Assembly (NCBI GenBank): GCA_016296985.1
Contig: JAEDHM010000037.1
Location: 1 to 12,009, forward strand
Direction of reading: 5' to 3'
Length of the DNA stretch: 12,009 bases
From: Clostridia bacterium
GTDB taxonomy: Bacteria; Bacillota; Clostridia; Christensenellales; CAG-1252
Every line of letters starts with the position of its first letter. The stretch's first letter is position 1. The notes under the pieces were generated by a model, which was not told the origin of the DNA, did not search any database, and was given only the letters and a program-made list of their open reading frames with translations. Position numbers and translations under genes: made by a program. This document shows, piece by piece, positions 1-6,333 of this stretch.

Positions 1-1
1 C

Positions 2-295
2 CTAAATCCAAACCTTAGCAAAAAAGACGTCTTAATCAACAGCGTTATGGGACTTTGCGGAGAATCGGGCGAGGCAATCGATATAGTAAAAAAGTGGTTT
101 GCGCAAGGCCACGACCTAGACAAAGAGCGTTTGATGAAAGAGCTTGGAGATATCGCTTGGTATCTTGCCGAGGCGGCAACGGCGTTGGATATAAGTCTTG
201 AAGATATTTTACAAGGGAATATCGACAAATTGAAAAAAAGATATCCTCAAGGCTTTGAAACAAAGCGTTCGATCTGCCGTCCGCAGGATGATTGA
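2..295 (+). CDS. MazG-type nucleotide pyrophosphohydrolase, 5'-truncated by the window edge
   Basis: This is the C-terminal part of an all-alpha NTP pyrophosphohydrolase of the MazG/dUTPase-like superfamily. These enzymes hydrolyse nucleoside triphosphates to the monophosphate and pyrophosphate, usually to clean up non-canonical nucleotides. The frame is open from base 2 and the residues before the first in-frame ATG (position 47) still look like the family, so the true start lies upstream of the window. The Mg-binding signature EXXE-(12-28)-EXXD is present: visible residues E21 and E24 (GESGE), then E47 and D50 (ELGD) in a KELGDIAWYL helix. The tail KLKKRYPQGF is typical of the small stand-alone form of about 100-130 aa, not the two-domain MazG. 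It ends in TGA, and no clear terminator follows before the next gene. The substrate cannot be told from the sequence. Confidence 0.85.
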   Translation, partial: LNPNLSKKDVLINSVMGLCGESGEAIDIVKKWFAQGHDLDKERLMKELGDIAWYLAEAATALDISLEDILQGNIDKLKKRYPQGFETKRSICRPQDD

Positions 296-346
296 AAAAT
301 CAGTGGCAACCAATGGGTAATTTTATGCAACTAAACCAACGGTAGG

Positions 347-375
347 TGTACTTTTTCTCAAATAAAAGGTATAAT
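347..375 (+). promoter_or_regulatory. Possible promoter of the XRE regulator gene
   Basis: A perfect TATAAT (370-375) lies 20 bases before the start codon at 396, which leaves a short leader holding the AAAGGAG ribosome binding site. The matching -35 position (TGTACT, 347-352, 17-nt spacer) agrees with TTGACA at only three of six bases. The -10 is convincing, but the -35 is weak, so an activator or another start site is possible. Confidence 0.45.
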
Positions 376-395
376 TTGGGCAAAAGGAGTTATCT

Positions 396-998
396 ATGGA
401 TCAAATTAAAATTGGAAAATTTATTGCCGAGCGTCGAAAAGCGGTAAATCTAACTCAATTACAGTTGGCGGAAAAACTTGGTATTACAGACAAGGCGGTC
501 TCAAAGTGGGAGAGGGGTATTGCAATGCCCGACTCTTCAATTATGCTCACTTTGTGTGAAATTTTGCAAATCACGGTAAACGAGTTATTAAGCGGAGAAA
601 AATGCGAAGTAAACGACAAGGAAAAAAATCAAAGTCTTTTGATTAAAATGACCGTAGAAATGGAAAATGCGAAAAAACAAATTTGGATTTGCATGAGGAT
701 AATATTGATCGTAAGCATGATTGCTTTGTTTGTCGGCACCTTTTTGTGCGTGTTTTTCATACCAGAAGGGCTTTGGCAAATTTTGGCTATTGTGGGAATT
801 ATCATTGTCTTTTTAATTCCTTGTTTCTACAGTTTAAAACTTGAAATAAGTATAGGCACCTACAAATGCAAAAATTGCGGACACGAAATAGTACCTACCT
901 ACACTCAGGCATTTTTCTCAATGCACGTAGGAACAACTCGCTATTTCAAATGTCCTCAATGCGGAAAACGAACTTGGTGCAAAAAAGTGCTAAAATAA
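396..998 (+). CDS. XRE-family HTH regulator with two membrane segments and a C-terminal zinc ribbon
   Basis: This 200-aa protein combines three parts. Residues 7-62 form a Cro/C1-type helix-turn-helix (LTQLQLAEKLGITDKAVSKW, then ERG), the fold used to bind operator DNA. Residues about 95-123 and 127-148 are two strongly hydrophobic segments with a short loop. Residues 156-200 form a cytoplasmic-type zinc ribbon with C158/C161 and C186/C189, plus an extra C195. The start at 396 is fixed by AAAGGAG six bases upstream. This architecture (HTH_3 plus membrane hairpin, sometimes plus ribbon) is common in Clostridia and Bacilli, but its ligand is generally unknown. The membrane tether and ribbon suggest a one-component sensor that responds at the membrane or to metal or redox state. 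The gene is monocistronic, closed by the terminator at 1062-1092. The target genes are unknown; autoregulation is an inference. Confidence 0.85.
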   Translation: MDQIKIGKFIAERRKAVNLTQLQLAEKLGITDKAVSKWERGIAMPDSSIMLTLCEILQITVNELLSGEKCEVNDKEKNQSLLIKMTVEMENAKKQIWICMRIILIVSMIALFVGTFLCVFFIPEGLWQILAIVGIIIVFLIPCFYSLKLEISIGTYKCKNCGHEIVPTYTQAFFSMHVGTTRYFKCPQCGKRTWCKKVLK

Positions 999-1061
999 TA
1001 TTTCAGTTGTAAAAAGATATTTTATATTGTGTTGTTGCTTGTTAATTAGTACGCCAAAATT

Positions 1062-1092
1062 AAAACCTCTTATTGCGTATAAGAGGTTTTTT
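1062..1092. terminator. Bidirectional intrinsic terminator between convergent genes
   Basis: A perfect 12-bp stem (1062-1073 AAAACCTCTTAT with 1079-1090) encloses a 5-nt loop. It is followed by T residues on the plus strand and by TTTTAATTTT on the minus strand. It lies between the stop codons of the regulator (998) and the M1 peptidase (1106) and can serve both transcripts. Confidence 0.85.
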
Positions 1093-1105
1093 GACGGTCT
1101 TTTAT

Positions 1106-2566
1106 TCAATATTTACAAATTAAAACTTTTCCTTCAAGCCAAGGGGCGAAATAACTTTCAAGCTCGCATTGTAAGGAGTTTTCAAGGGAGTTGATAAACT
1201 TTTTTCTGTTTGAAATTGAAAAGGCGTATTTTTCTCCATAATCGCAAAGGGCGGAAATAAAAGTCTCTCCCTTGATTTTGTAAAGACTATCAAACATCAA
1301 AGCGCCCTTGACGTAGACGTTGTAATAATAGCTATACGAGGTAAACTTTTCAAGACTATTTTCCACTTCACTGCCTTCGCCCGTTTTCCCTGTAATACCG
1401 CTATAAAAAATATAGTTGTCATAGGCTTTTTCCACTAGGGATTTATAGGTTTTTTCGCTTTTGTTTTTATAGAAATAAAAGGTGGAAAACTCAGTCAAAC
1501 TTTCGTCAAGCCAACTTTCAAGAATTTGATTGTTTCCCACCTTCGAATACCACCATTGATGGGCGGTTTCATGGGTTAGGGTATAAAAATAATCCTCTTG
1601 TTTTTCGTGAGGAGATACAAGACAAAAACCACTGTATTCCATACCGCCAAAAGCAAAGGGCGCTTGCGCTATGCCGTAAGATTTATAGGGATATTCACCA
1701 AAGGTGTCCTCAAAAAATTCCAACGCCGTCTTCACGTGATTTATTGTATCAACGGGAGTTTTATCCTCAAGGTAGTAATAGGTAATTTTGCAGTCATCAA
1801 CCATTGCCGAGCGCATAACGAATTTATCACTTAGCACAAACCCCACGTCTCGCATTTTTTCTCCCTTAAATTTTACATTTTTTCTACCCTTTTCAAGAGG
1901 CGTTATCTCACTTAAAGCGCCACCGCAAGCAAGGGTGTATTGAGAGGGGATATCAAAGTCAAACTCAAAGTTTGCAATATCAGAAAAATAAGGGTCGCCA
2001 AGGGTGTAAAAATCATTGGTTACAAAACCATTTTGATAAACGCAGGGGACGGGATAAAAGTTGCCAAGATTGTACACTCCATTCCACACACCAAGGCGGT
2101 GTTTTATTTTGGGAAAGGTAATTTCCCAATCAATCTCAATCTCAATTTCCTCATTATAACATTTCTTAGAGGATAGCGGAATTTCCATAATAACTTCATT
2201 TTTACCGCAAAACTCCGGGGCAACCACTTCTTCATCAACCTTTACGGAAAATATCTCAATACCGCCAAAAGAAATGCCGTCGGGATAAGCGCTTTTAATC
2301 TCGTCTTCACTTACCGCAACGTCCTTATATGCGTTTGCATGAAGTTGAAAGGCAATATGCTCAAGTCCGTCGTCGGGCAGGTGATAGAAAACTTTTTGAC
2401 TTCCTCTCAAGCGATTGTTTTCTTCGTCAAGAAACAAGTTGAATTGATGGGTATCAATGGTTTTACCTTCTCTATTTTCCTCGGTTTTATCATTCTTTAC
2501 ACAACCAACGAAAAGGATTGATATAAAAAGAATAAAGGATAAAATAACAAAAAATTTCTTTTTCAT
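1106..2566 (-). CDS. M1-family zinc metallopeptidase, lipoprotein
   Basis: This 486-aa protein is a gluzincin aminopeptidase-type enzyme exported to the outer face of the membrane. Residues 1-22 are a lipoprotein signal peptide with lipobox LFVGC (lipidated C22). The zinc site is HETAH at 332-336 with the third ligand E355 (in LDESLTEF), exactly the HEXXH-X18-E spacing of M1. Upstream, GGMEYSG (307-313) matches the GxMEN exopeptidase loop that grips the peptide N-terminus, and YVKGALMF downstream resembles the region of the catalytic tyrosine. The long beta-rich N-terminal half fits the M1 saddle domain. The protein is much shorter than PepN-type enzymes and seems to lack the large C-terminal helical domain, as in compact bacterial M1 proteins. 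The ATG at 2566 is preferred. An in-frame TTG at 2587 lacks a ribosome binding site, while GAAAGG lies 13 nt before the ATG. A role in peptide scavenging or cell-surface protein turnover is inferred. Confidence 0.88.
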   Translation of the reverse strand: MKKKFFVILSFILFISILFVGCVKNDKTEENREGKTIDTHQFNLFLDEENNRLRGSQKVFYHLPDDGLEHIAFQLHANAYKDVAVSEDEIKSAYPDGISFGGIEIFSVKVDEEVVAPEFCGKNEVIMEIPLSSKKCYNEEIEIEIDWEITFPKIKHRLGVWNGVYNLGNFYPVPCVYQNGFVTNDFYTLGDPYFSDIANFEFDFDIPSQYTLACGGALSEITPLEKGRKNVKFKGEKMRDVGFVLSDKFVMRSAMVDDCKITYYYLEDKTPVDTINHVKTALEFFEDTFGEYPYKSYGIAQAPFAFGGMEYSGFCLVSPHEKQEDYFYTLTHETAHQWWYSKVGNNQILESWLDESLTEFSTFYFYKNKSEKTYKSLVEKAYDNYIFYSGITGKTGEGSEVENSLEKFTSYSYYYNVYVKGALMFDSLYKIKGETFISALCDYGEKYAFSISNRKKFINSLENSLQCELESYFAPWLEGKVLICKY

Positions 2567-2604
2567 AAAATAGATTATGCCTTTCAATTTGTAATAATGA
2601 ATAC

Positions 2605-2633
2605 TTGATAAATTCTCCCTTTTCGCTTACAAT
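2605..2633 (+). promoter_or_regulatory. Promoter of trxB, possibly overlapping a divergent minus-strand promoter
   Basis: On the plus strand TTGATA (2605-2610) and TACAAT (2628-2633) are separated by exactly 17 nt, each one mismatch from consensus. They point at trxB, with the ribosome binding site at 2641-2646. Read on the minus strand, the same two boxes give TTGTAA (2632-2627) and TATCAA (2610-2605) with a 16-nt spacer, directed at the M1 peptidase. The plus-strand promoter is well supported; the minus-strand one is weaker. Confidence 0.75.
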
Positions 2634-2652
2634 AAAAAAAGAGGTGAACTAT

Positions 2653-3549
2653 ATGTACGATTTAATTATTGTAGGCGGTGGCCCAAGTGGTCTAAGTTGC
2701 GCTTTATACGGCGCACGCGGTGGATTAAAGGTTTTATTGATTGAAAAGATGGCTTTCGGTGGTCAAATGAACTTGACTGACGAAATACAAAACTATCCCG
2801 GATTTTCCAACGTCCACGGCTACGAACTAAGCGATTATATGGCAAACCAAGCAATGGGCTTTGGAGCCGAATGTATTTTTGGTGAGGTTGTAAAAGCGGA
2901 TTATACCGAAGAGATTAAAAGCGTAATCTTGTCCGACGGAAAAACTTATCAAGGAAAGGCGCTCGTTTTTGCAACCGGCGCAAAGGAAAGAAGTTTGGGT
3001 GTCGAGGATGAAGAAAAATACGTAGGTAGGGGCGTTTCCTACTGTGCGACTTGCGACGGAAGGTTTTACAAAAAGAAAACCGTTGCAATCGTAGGCGGTG
3101 GCGATACCGCCGTTGCCGATGCGGTTTATCTAAACCGAATTGCAAGCAAAGTTATCCTAATTCATCGTAGGGATACTTTGCGCTCTACCGTATCCTCAGT
3201 TGAAAAACTTAGGGAAATGGGTATCGAAGTTATTCTCAAAAGCCAAGTTATAAAACTTTCAGGCGATGACCTATTGCGCAGTATAGTGATAAAGGGAGAA
3301 GAGGGCGAGGCCGAAATCAAAGTTGACGGTCTTTTCGTGGCGGTAGGTCGAAATCCCGAATCTCACCTTTTTGCAGACTTAACCAAAAACGGATACGCCC
3401 AAACTGATGAAAAGTGCGAAAGTAAAATAAAAAACGTATTCATCATTGGCGACGTAAGGGAAAAAACCTTACGCCAAGTGGTAACCGCAGCAGGGGACGG
3501 CGCCATTGCAGGCGAGACCTTGGTAAGGCGCAAAGCAGGGATAGAATAA
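2653..3549 (+). CDS. trxB: Thioredoxin reductase (NADPH, FAD-dependent disulfide reductase)
   Basis: This 298-aa flavoprotein transfers electrons from NADPH through FAD and an active-site disulfide to thioredoxin or a related partner. The FAD-binding Rossmann motif GGGPSG is at residues 8-13. The redox-active CATC (C131/C134) lies in the canonical SYCATCDG. The NADPH domain has GGGDTA (148-153) and HRRDTLR (171-177), whose arginines mark NADPH use and argue against a ferredoxin-dependent or NAD(P)H-independent relative. The C-terminal FAD contact GDVREKTLRQVVTAAGDG starts at G266. Length and motif order are those of the low-molecular-weight bacterial enzyme. The ATG at 2653 is chosen because GAGGTG lies at 2641-2646. 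An in-frame TTG at 2605 falls inside the -35 box and could not be translated. No thioredoxin gene is adjacent, so the partner must be encoded elsewhere. Confidence 0.93.
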   Translation: MYDLIIVGGGPSGLSCALYGARGGLKVLLIEKMAFGGQMNLTDEIQNYPGFSNVHGYELSDYMANQAMGFGAECIFGEVVKADYTEEIKSVILSDGKTYQGKALVFATGAKERSLGVEDEEKYVGRGVSYCATCDGRFYKKKTVAIVGGGDTAVADAVYLNRIASKVILIHRRDTLRSTVSSVEKLREMGIEVILKSQVIKLSGDDLLRSIVIKGEEGEAEIKVDGLFVAVGRNPESHLFADLTKNGYAQTDEKCESKIKNVFIIGDVREKTLRQVVTAAGDGAIAGETLVRRKAGIE

Positions 3550-3551
3550 GA

Positions 3552-3601
3552 GATTTTACCACCATATTGGTAAAATCCCCAGAATGTGCCAAAATTTACC
3601 A
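3552..3601 (+). promoter_or_regulatory. Two mutually exclusive hairpins in the trxB 3' region
   Basis: Just after the trxB stop a perfect 10-bp stem (3552-3561 with 3568-3577, 6-nt loop) has no T-tract. Its right arm contains TGGTAAA (3568-3574), which can pair instead with TTTACCA at 3595-3601. The two folds exclude each other. This may stabilise the mRNA end or form a switch; no function is shown. Confidence 0.4.
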
Positions 3602-3641
3602 AAATACAAAGAATTTTGTAGGAAAATGTAATAAAAAAACA

Positions 3642-3671
3642 TTGACATATTTCCTTTGCTTATGTTAACAT
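3642..3671 (+). promoter_or_regulatory. Intergenic promoter with perfect -35 box
   Basis: A perfect TTGACA (3642-3647) is followed after 18 nt by TAACAT (3666-3671), a four-of-six match to the -10 consensus. No coding sequence with a ribosome binding site follows before the terminator at 3734. A second possible -10, TATAAT at 3702-3707, lacks a good -35 (CTTAGA). Confidence 0.5.
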
Positions 3672-3677
3672 AAAAAG

Positions 3678-3774
3678 GCTTAGAAGAAAGCCAAAATAAG
3701 TTATAATTTTCCCCCTTATCATATAATTAGTGGATCGCCTTGAGTTGATTTTCCTCAAGGCGATTTGCTTTTTT
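3678..3774 (+). ncRNA. Candidate small RNA between trxB and the PRC-barrel gene
   Basis: A promoter-like sequence (3642-3671) and a strong intrinsic terminator (3734-3774) bracket about 100 nt without a plausible coding sequence. Starting about 7 nt after the -10 box, the RNA would begin near 3678. It would run through an unstructured stretch with ACCCCC-free but pyrimidine-rich TTTTCCCCCTTATC (3707-3720), and end in the terminator hairpin and U-tail. A short GGCTT/AAGCC hairpin (3677-3692) lies at its 5' end. The C-run could pair with a purine-rich ribosome binding site, as in many base-pairing small RNAs, but this is inference. The alternative is that this is only the trailing end of the trxB transcript. 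I do not recognise a known RNA family. Confidence 0.35.
3734..3774 (+). terminator. Intrinsic terminator, plus strand
   Basis: A perfect 11-bp stem (ATCGCCTTGAG 3734-3744 with 3754-3764) with a 9-nt loop is followed by TTGCTTTTTT. The T-tract exists only on the plus strand, so it ends trxB or the candidate small RNA. It is not a good terminator for the minus-strand PRC-barrel gene, whose stop codon overlaps the T-tract. Confidence 0.8.
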
Positions 3775-4468
3775 ATACCTTTTTGCTGTTGACGGTAAGT
3801 TCGACAAGTTTTCCGTGTTTTCTTGCCTTTTCAACCACGTCAACGGTAACCACGTCACCGGCTTTTATCAAAATGGCCATATTTTTCGAGGGAATATCCT
3901 TGACCACCTTTCTTCCCAATAAAAAGGAATAATCGGATACCACTCGTTTTGGGGCGGTAATCCTTTCCTTGACAGGCTGGGGTAAAGTAGTTTCCATATT
4001 GTCCGAATATATTTCTTTAAGTTTCGGACCTCTCTCTCCTTCCTTGCGAAGTCTCAAGTTTCTATTTCCTTTCACAATGGTCATGGCAGGAGATAAGGTT
4101 AAAATCTCCCAAGGTTCTGCGCCTTTTTCGCTGAAAATTTCAGTTATTTTCCCGCTTTCGTCAAACTCAAAATCCTTAAGTCTTCCCACTTTTTTTCCGT
4201 CGGTATCAAAAACGGGCATATTGAGAGGACACCATACTCCTGACGGGGTAGAATTGCATACCGCATCACCGCTTAAAACAAGATAGGTATCAACGCCTTT
4301 TTTAAGTTTTTTGATGGGTAAAAAAACCTCTTCATCCTCTTGATTTAAAAGGATATAATGAGTTACCTTTTTCAACTTCTTATCAACTATGCAGTTGATA
4401 ACGCTTCCGGCAAACACCGCTTCGGGAAGGTTGACTATACTTTCAGAAATCATTTCGCTAATTTTCAT
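3773..4468 (-). CDS. PRC-barrel domain protein
   Basis: This 231-aa soluble protein has two PRC-barrel-like beta modules, at residues about 1-75 (MKISEMISESIVNLPEAV through VFLPIKKL) and 85-150 (MPVFDTDGKKVGRLKDFEFD, continuing to LTLSPAMTIVK). A linker leads to a C-terminal segment of about 50 residues (LLGRKVVKDIPSKNMAILIK, then AGDVVTVDVVEKARKHGKLVEL) that recurs in clostridial PRC-barrel proteins. PRC barrels are small adaptor folds named after the photosynthetic reaction centre H subunit and the RNA-processing protein RimM. In Bacillota, such proteins (YlmC/YrrD-like) are mostly uncharacterised. There is no signal peptide or membrane segment. The ATG at 4468 follows a strong GGAGGTG (4478-4472); an upstream in-frame TTG at 4480 overlaps that site and is rejected. 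The gene stands alone, divergent from the exonuclease. Its biochemical function is unknown. Confidence 0.75.
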   Translation of the reverse strand: MKISEMISESIVNLPEAVFAGSVINCIVDKKLKKVTHYILLNQEDEEVFLPIKKLKKGVDTYLVLSGDAVCNSTPSGVWCPLNMPVFDTDGKKVGRLKDFEFDESGKITEIFSEKGAEPWEILTLSPAMTIVKGNRNLRLRKEGERGPKLKEIYSDNMETTLPQPVKERITAPKRVVSDYSFLLGRKVVKDIPSKNMAILIKAGDVVTVDVVEKARKHGKLVELTVNSKKV

Positions 4469-4471
4469 TTT

Positions 4472-4478
4472 CACCTCC
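4472..4478 (-). promoter_or_regulatory. Ribosome binding site fixing the PRC-barrel start
   Basis: GGAGGTG on the minus strand lies three bases before the ATG at 4468. A TTG reading in the same frame from 4480 would begin inside this site, so the shorter protein is correct. Confidence 0.8.
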
Positions 4479-4543
4479 AAATTCTAGTTAAAAGTATGAA
4501 AGTCAAAGGCGGTATATTCTCAAGCGCCAAAGTTCGTTAATTA

Positions 4544-4573
4544 TTGACAAAGAAAAGGTTTGTATATTACAAT
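4544..4573 (+). promoter_or_regulatory. Promoter of the exonuclease gene
   Basis: A perfect TTGACA (4544-4549) is followed after 18 nt by TACAAT (4568-4573), a five-of-six -10 match. Transcription would start about 23 nt before the start codon at 4603, leaving a leader with AAAGGTGG at 4585-4592. Confidence 0.75.
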
Positions 4574-4602
4574 ATAAAGGATACAAAAGGTGGGGTTTTC
4601 AC

Positions 4603-5193
4603 ATGATTATCTATTTCGATACCGAAACGACAGGATTAAAACCGGGACAAATATGTCAACTGTGTTGCATAGTTGAAGATAAAAACGGAACGAGGGGACT
4701 AAACTACTATTTTTCCGTTGACTACGTCGAGCCAAGTGCTTCTTGCGTAACCGGGCTTACCGTACCAATTTTAGAAAAACTTTCAAAAGGCGAAGTTTTT
4801 GGCGACCACGCCCTAGAAATTGCCGACTTGTTTGCCGAAGCAGATTTAGTTATTGCTCACAACATAAGCTTTGACCGAAGTTTTATGCGGTGCGAACTTG
4901 AAAGGGCAGGTTTTGCCTATTCCCCCAAAGAGGAATTGTGCAGTATGCGCTATTTTGTCAACAAACTTCAAATTCCGGGAAGAAACAGGGCTTACAAAAT
5001 GCCTTCCCTTGCCGAACTCGCCACTTGTATGGGCGTAAGCGGTGAGGATGCAGACAGGGTTTCTACCCAAATTTTCGGTGGTTCTTTGGGCGCTCACGAC
5101 GCAAGGCACGACACCGTCAAAATGTATATGGCGTTGCAAAAGGCAAGGGAGATATATCCTCAGTTCGAAAAATTAATTTTGGAAAACTTGTAA
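4603..5193 (+). CDS. Stand-alone DnaQ-like 3'-5' exonuclease (DEDDh)
   Basis: This 196-aa protein is a single exonuclease domain of the RNase T/DNA polymerase III epsilon superfamily, which removes nucleotides from 3' ends using two metal ions. All catalytic residues are visible: D6 and E8 in FDTETTG (ExoI), D91 in AHNISFDRSFM (ExoII), and H165 and D170 in HDARHD (ExoIII, the H-x4-D order of the DEDDh class). No polymerase, helicase or BRCT domain is attached. The substrate (DNA or RNA, proofreading, repair or trimming) cannot be assigned. The ATG is supported by AAAGGTGG ten bases upstream. No terminator follows, and the next promoter overlaps its stop codon, so some read-through into the SPFH operon is likely. 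Confidence 0.88.
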   Translation: MIIYFDTETTGLKPGQICQLCCIVEDKNGTRGLNYYFSVDYVEPSASCVTGLTVPILEKLSKGEVFGDHALEIADLFAEADLVIAHNISFDRSFMRCELERAGFAYSPKEELCSMRYFVNKLQIPGRNRAYKMPSLAELATCMGVSGEDADRVSTQIFGGSLGAHDARHDTVKMYMALQKAREIYPQFEKLILENL

Positions 5194-5216
5194 AGATAAC
5201 TACGTTATGTTATAAT
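5188..5216 (+). promoter_or_regulatory. Promoter of the SPFH/zinc-ribbon operon
   Basis: TTGTAA (5188-5193, overlapping the exonuclease stop codon) and a perfect TATAAT (5211-5216) are 17 nt apart. A TG dinucleotide one base before the -10 gives an extended -10. Transcription would begin near 5223, leaving about 50 nt of leader. Confidence 0.75.
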
Positions 5217-5223
5217 AAACAGT

Positions 5224-5244
5224 ACAGTCAACTAATATAACTGT
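5224..5244. promoter_or_regulatory. Possible operator: short inverted repeat downstream of the operon promoter
   Basis: ACAGT (5224-5228) and ACTGT (5240-5244) form an inverted repeat with an 11-base spacer, at or just after the predicted transcription start. A dyad here could be a repressor site, but the arms are only 5 bp and could occur by chance. Confidence 0.25.
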
Positions 5245-5275
5245 GATTAACAAAAATTATATAAGGGAGGCGCTT

Positions 5276-6331
5276 ATGTTTAATTGGATAAAACAACAAT
5301 GTCTAAAAGTTATTGAATGGACCGACGAAAGTCAAAATACAATGGTCTATCGTTTTCCCGTAAAAGATAGATATGCTATCATGAAAAATTCCGTCCTTAC
5401 CGTAAGGGCTTCGCAAGTTGCCGTTTTCGTTAAGGAAGGTGAAATTGCCGAAGTTTTTGGTCCAGGAAGATATAAACTTGGGGATATCAAAAATATACCC
5501 ATTATCACAAAATTGATGAGTTGGAAATACGCTTGGGAAACTCCCTACACAGGCGAAGTCTATTTCGTAAACACCAAGCAATTCGTTTCTCAAAAATGGG
5601 GTACGACAAATCCCATTATGATGCGTGATTCTGAATTCGGAATGATTCGTATCAGAAGTTATGGTACCTACGGTTTCCGTGTTACCGATCCTAAAAAGTT
5701 TTTGGAAGAACTTTTTGGTACCACAAGCATTTACACAACTCAGTACATTACCGACCAATTGAAGAGAATCATAATTTCAAGATTCTCCGATGCATTGGGC
5801 GAAGCAGGTATTCCTGCATTGGATTTGGCATCAAAGTATATCGAACTTGGCGACCTCATCCTCAAGCTTGTTGCCCCCGACTTTGCTCAGTACGGTATGG
5901 AAATCAGCAGTTTGTACATTGAAAATATCTCCCTTCCTCCAGAAGTGGAAAAGACAATGGACACTCGTACCTCTATGGGGGTAATCGGGGATATGAACAC
6001 TTTCACAAGATATCAATCCGCACATGCAATCCGTGAGGCAGCGTCAAACCCCGGTGGCGAAGCAGGTTCGGGTATAGGTATTGGCGCAGGTCTTGCAATG
6101 GGTAGAATGATGGCGGACGCTATGACAAGCGCCCCTGCAACTTCGACCCCTGCATCCACTTCCGCATCAACCATAAGATGTACCGGTTGTGGCGCCGAAA
6201 TCCCCAGCGATTCAGCATTTTGTTCTCGTTGTGGCGCGAGGGTAGTAAGAGCAGGTCGTTTCTGTTCCGCTTGTGGCGAAGCAGTTGAAGAAGGGGACAC
6301 CTTCTGCGGAAAATGCGGTAAGAGACTTTGA
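5276..6331 (+). CDS. SPFH-domain protein with two C-terminal zinc ribbons (YdjI-like)
   Basis: This 351-aa protein starts with an SPFH (stomatin/flotillin-like) domain of the virion-core-protein/YdjI type: residues about 20-245 include RASQVAVFVKEGEIAEVFGP, then GRYKL, and an acidic/helical part ending in LPPEVEKTMDTR. A Gly/Ala/Ser/Thr-rich linker (about 265-299) leads to two treble-cysteine-knuckle ribbons, C302/C305/C316/C319 and C330/C333/C344/C347. No signal peptide or strong membrane segment is seen, so membrane contact is probably peripheral. In B. subtilis, YdjI is needed to link PspA to the membrane during envelope stress; a similar scaffolding role is inferred. The ATG at 5276 follows AAGGGAGG (5263-5270). 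It is the first gene of the operon, and the next gene begins 2 nt after its stop, indicating translational coupling. Confidence 0.85.
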   Translation: MFNWIKQQCLKVIEWTDESQNTMVYRFPVKDRYAIMKNSVLTVRASQVAVFVKEGEIAEVFGPGRYKLGDIKNIPIITKLMSWKYAWETPYTGEVYFVNTKQFVSQKWGTTNPIMMRDSEFGMIRIRSYGTYGFRVTDPKKFLEELFGTTSIYTTQYITDQLKRIIISRFSDALGEAGIPALDLASKYIELGDLILKLVAPDFAQYGMEISSLYIENISLPPEVEKTMDTRTSMGVIGDMNTFTRYQSAHAIREAASNPGGEAGSGIGIGAGLAMGRMMADAMTSAPATSTPASTSASTIRCTGCGAEIPSDSAFCSRCGARVVRAGRFCSACGEAVEEGDTFCGKCGKRL

Positions 6332-6333
6332 TT

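Noticed and set aside
2587..2587. Upstream TTG start for the M1 peptidase lipoprotein
   Set aside because: It has no ribosome binding site and would add seven residues before a normal lipoprotein signal peptide; the ATG at 2566 fits better.
2605..2652. N-terminal extension of thioredoxin reductase by 16 residues
   Set aside because: The extension overlaps the promoter boxes, while GAGGTG precedes the ATG at 2653 and the FAD motif then sits at the usual residue 8.
3552..3577. Intrinsic terminator of trxB
   Set aside because: The 10-bp stem is perfect but no T-run follows on either strand; the real terminator is at 3734-3774.
5303..5758. Antisense reading frame of 151 codons opposite the SPFH gene
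   Set aside because: It lacks a ribosome binding site and family features; it mirrors the codon pattern of the real gene on the other strand.
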